Assembly (NCBI GenBank): GCA_001295865.1
Contig: LJHW01000002.1
Span: 124,001-188,000, forward strand
Reading direction: 5' to 3'
DNA length: 64,000 nucleotides
Origin: a beta proteobacterium AAP65
GTDB lineage: Bacteria > Pseudomonadota > Gammaproteobacteria > Burkholderiales > Burkholderiaceae_C
The notes below the pieces were generated by a model that saw only the letters and a list, made by a program, of their open reading frames with translations, did not search any database and was not told the origin of the DNA. Shown here one piece after another: positions 61,997-64,000 of this stretch. Positions within the stretch are counted from its first letter, which is position 1. Each line of letters starts with the position of its first letter. A program made the position numbers and the translations under genes.

Positions 61997-62500
61997 GTGG
62001 TTCAAACCGCCCCATCGATGGAGCCGCTGTCGGCCCGCATTCCCAGCGATCTGTACCTCTGGCTGGCGCGCATGCCGGTGGAGGGCGCCACCACCAACAG
62101 CGACAAGCTGCGCGTGCTGCTGGGCCAGCTCAAGCGCCAGCACGACGGGGCGTTTGATTACGTCGCAGCACACGCCTGGTCGCGTGATCTTGGTGGCCGC
62201 CTGCGTGAATCGCTGGTGCGGCTGGAAGGCGAGAGCGGCCAGCACTCGGAGGTGCTGGCGCTGGTGCAAGAGCACGTCACCGCGCTGCTGGCGCTCTTGG
62301 TCAGCCACGCGCCGGCCGATGCGGCCGAGGCGGCCAAGCTGGAAGACGCTCTCGTACGCCGTTCTTTTGCCCTGGCCGAAGCGCTGCTGCGCCAAGCCAC
62401 CACGGCCGCTGCGGCGGCCTTCGATCCCGGCGTCATCCGGCGCCATGCGGCCGCTACCATCGAATTGGCCGCCACCATCCACAGCCTGAAAGGAGCCTGA
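61997..62500 (+). CDS. Unknown protein, first gene of the PspA/YqiJ/flotillin operon
   Basis: A 167-residue protein starting at GTG 61997 after ACGGAG. The N-terminus (SARIPSDLYLWLARMP, then NSDKLRVLLGQLKRQ) looks like a ribbon-helix-helix DNA-binding segment. The remainder is Ala/Leu-rich and helical (GQHSEVLALVQEHVTALLAL, RRHAAATIELAATIHSL). I know no matching family. The gene ends one base before the PspA-like gene. A role as an operon regulator acting at the upstream palindrome is a testable guess. Confidence 0.72.
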   Translation: MVQTAPSMEPLSARIPSDLYLWLARMPVEGATTNSDKLRVLLGQLKRQHDGAFDYVAAHAWSRDLGGRLRESLVRLEGESGQHSEVLALVQEHVTALLALLVSHAPADAAEAAKLEDALVRRSFALAEALLRQATTAAAAAFDPGVIRRHAAATIELAATIHSLKGA

Positions 62501-62501
62501 C

Positions 62502-63176
62502 ATGGCCGAGACCCTCAAGACCCGCGTCGGACGCGTCATCGCCGGTGGCGTGCACGCGCTCATCGACAAGATCGAAGACCAGGCGCCCGAGGCCATGATG
62601 GAACAGTCGCTGCGCGAGGCCGACGGGGTCATTGCCGACGTGCGCCATGAACTCGGCGTGGTCAGCGCCAACCGCCACCTCACGCAGCAGCAGCACGCGC
62701 GGCTGAACAGCCAGCACGAGACGCTGCTGGGGCAGATCGAGCAGGCGCTGGGCCAGGGCCGTGAAGACCTGGCGCGTGCCGCGGTGGCGCGGCAGCTTGA
62801 CATCGAGGCGCAGATCCCGGTGCTGGAGACCACGCTGGCCGAACACGTGCGCCAAGAGACCGAGCTGCAGGGCTACGTGGCCGCGCTGCTGGCCAAACAG
62901 CGCGAGATGCAAGAGGCACTGGAAGCCTTCCGCAAGAGCCGCGCAGCGGCGGCGTCTGCGGCCGCCACGGCCGGTGCGGCAGGCAGCAACGCCGAACAGC
63001 GCATGGGCGCCGTCACGGGGGCCTTCGATCGCCTCTACCAGCGTCAGACCGGGCTCTCGGGCACCGACCGCACGGCCTCGCTGGAACAGACCGCGCGCCT
63101 GAAAGAGCTGGACGACCTGGTGCGCGAGAACAAGATCGCCGAGCGCATGGCGCAGATCAAGGCAGGCAAGGCGTGA
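62502..63176 (+). CDS. PspA/IM30-family protein
   Basis: A 224-residue phage-shock-protein-A relative, expected to coat and stabilise the inner membrane as an ESCRT-III-like polymer. It has the amphipathic first helix (MAETLKTRVGRVIAGGVHAL), DQAPEAMMEQSLREADGVIA, and a long coiled coil (about 45-150). A small-residue linker and a C-terminal helix ending in LKELDDLVRENKIAERMAQI follow. It lies between the unknown protein and a YqiJ-like gene whose GTG overlaps its stop, and precedes a flotillin gene, as in known PspA/YqiJ/flotillin neighbourhoods. Confidence 0.86.
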   Translation: MAETLKTRVGRVIAGGVHALIDKIEDQAPEAMMEQSLREADGVIADVRHELGVVSANRHLTQQQHARLNSQHETLLGQIEQALGQGREDLARAAVARQLDIEAQIPVLETTLAEHVRQETELQGYVAALLAKQREMQEALEAFRKSRAAAASAAATAGAAGSNAEQRMGAVTGAFDRLYQRQTGLSGTDRTASLEQTARLKELDDLVRENKIAERMAQIKAGKA

Positions 63177-63799
63177 CCCTCTTCACCGCGCCCGAGACGC
63201 TGCCTTTCGGTGTGGCGCTGGCGCTCATCGTCGGCATCGCGCTGCTGGAAGGTTTCGGCATGCTGGTATCGCTGAGCCCCAGCAACCTGATCGACGACTG
63301 GCTGCCCGATATCGACGGCGACAGCGGCCTGGACCGCGTGCTCGGCTGGTTGCACCTGGGCAAGGTGCCGGCGCTGGTGCTGCTGCTGCTGTTTCTGCTG
63401 GGCTACGCCCTTTTCGGCTACGGCCTGCAGAAGGTGGTGAACGGCCTTTTCGGCTTCTACCTGCCGGGCTGGCTGGCGGGGCTGCTGGCCGTGCCCTCGG
63501 GCATGGCCACGGTGCGCGGGCTGGGGGCGCTGGTGGCGCACATCATCCCGCGCGACGAGACCAGCGCCGTCAGCGAGATGAGCCTGGTGGGCCGCGCGGG
63601 CGTGGTGTCGGCCGGTGCCGCCAAGCGTGGCCTGGCGGCGCAGGCGCGGGTGCGCGACGCCCATGGCCGCACGCACTACCTGATGGTGGAGCCCGATGTC
63701 GACGACGAGATCTTCGAAGAGGGCGCGCAGATCCTCATCGTGCGCAAGGTGGGCGCCTTCTACCGCTGCATCGCCAACCCGCACCCTGGCCTGCTGTAG
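63173..63799 (+). CDS. YqiJ-like OB-fold membrane protein
   Basis: A 208-residue inner-membrane protein with an N-terminal helix (PFGVALALIVGIALLEGFGM) and two central ones (VPALVLLLLFLLGYALFGYG, FYLPGWLAGLLAVPSGMATV). A soluble C-terminal OB/NfeD-like domain follows (LVGRAGVVSAGAAKRGLAAQ, ILIVRKVGAFYRCI). The acidic loop WLPDIDGD is typical of YqiJ. GTG 63173 overlaps the pspA stop. YqiJ and flotillin YqiK act together in membrane microdomains; that role is inferred from family and context. Confidence 0.88.
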   Translation: MTLFTAPETLPFGVALALIVGIALLEGFGMLVSLSPSNLIDDWLPDIDGDSGLDRVLGWLHLGKVPALVLLLLFLLGYALFGYGLQKVVNGLFGFYLPGWLAGLLAVPSGMATVRGLGALVAHIIPRDETSAVSEMSLVGRAGVVSAGAAKRGLAAQARVRDAHGRTHYLMVEPDVDDEIFEEGAQILIVRKVGAFYRCIANPHPGLL

Positions 63800-63856
63800 G
63801 CCTGCGCACGGCACAGGCACCGCAACACACATCCAATCTGAGGGAGTTTTTCTGTC

Positions 63857-64000
63857 ATGAGCAATCTCATCGAAATCGCCAGCCTGGCCGGCATGGCGCT
63901 GCTGGCGCTGCTGACCATCGGCATCGTCTTCGCGCGCCTGTACAAACGTTCGACCAAAGAAACCGCCTTCGTGCGCACCGGCCTGGGTGGGCAGAAGGTC
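63857..64000 (+). CDS. Flotillin-family protein YqiK, N-terminus (cut by window edge)
   Basis: The first 48 residues are visible from ATG 63857, preceded by the strong ribosome site AGGGAG (63841-63846). A single membrane helix (SLAGMALLALLTIGIVFARL) precedes YKRSTKETAFVRTGLGGQKV, the hallmark start of YqiK-type flotillins. Flotillins form oligomeric membrane scaffolds. It continues past the window and is the fourth gene of the operon. Confidence 0.9.
   Translation, partial: MSNLIEIASLAGMALLALLTIGIVFARLYKRSTKETAFVRTGLGGQKV

Overview
The window is about 64 kb of very GC-rich, densely packed chromosomal DNA. Gene content and order point to a betaproteobacterium of the order Burkholderiales (Comamonadaceae or Sphaerotilaceae-like). 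Indicators are a TctCBA tripartite tricarboxylate transporter, the gloB/methyltransferase/rnhA block, hom-thrC running into moeA-moaD-moaE, and an exported LigE-type ligase. Many genes join through 4-base start/stop overlaps (ATGA, GTGA, TTGA), so translational coupling is common. I see no prophage, IS element, CRISPR array or rRNA operon, and no gene-free stretch longer than about 205 bases.

Layout. 1-11 kb: partial lolC, recJ, a lysozyme with a histone-like tail, an envelope protein-quality block (msrA, msrB, htrA-type protease), a thioesterase/MarR divergent pair, a second hotdog thioesterase, a Xre/RES toxin-antitoxin pair coupled to a membrane acyltransferase, and rlmB. 11-15 kb (minus strand): a coupled chain of 2-hydroxyacid dehydrogenase, MFS transporter, split chromate transporter and alpha/beta hydrolase. 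15-24 kb: mltD, gloB, a methyltransferase, rnhA and an RND pump. 24-30 kb (minus): an acyl/oxalyl-CoA synthetase, tctC-tctB-tctA and a PanE-family reductase. 30-36 kb: moaA, an NlpC/P60 hydrolase, acuI, prpE and a periplasmic ATP-dependent DNA ligase. 36-40 kb (minus): a lipoprotein, PhoH-PIN ATPase, peroxiredoxin and Mth938-domain protein. 39-46 kb: alanine aminotransferase, hom, thrC, moeA, moaD, moaE and a flavin reductase. 46-56.6 kb: clpB, an outer-membrane protein, a Roadblock-domain protein, nadB, a TPR-GGDEF diguanylate cyclase overlapping a ComFB-domain gene, and nadA. 56.6-64 kb: an MFS transporter coupled to a ThDP enzyme, an EamA exporter opposite an Lrp regulator, tRNA-Pro(UGG), a protein with an internal duplication, and an operon of an unknown protein, a PspA-like protein, a YqiJ-like OB-fold membrane protein and the start of a YqiK-type flotillin.

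How it works together. Housekeeping routes present are threonine synthesis, molybdenum-cofactor synthesis (moaA separate from moeA-moaD-moaE), the first two steps of de novo NAD synthesis (nadB, nadA), methylglyoxal detoxification and DNA/RNA maintenance. A recurring theme is the cell envelope: lipoprotein release, exported Msr proteins, an HtrA protease, three peptidoglycan hydrolases and PspA/flotillin membrane stress. The most interesting parts are the ComFB-diguanylate cyclase pair, the PspA/YqiJ/flotillin operon with its unknown first gene and clear promoter/operator, the toxin-antitoxin pair coupled to an acyltransferase, the Roadblock protein beside nadB, and the two peptidoglycan hydrolases that share lysine/alanine-rich tails.
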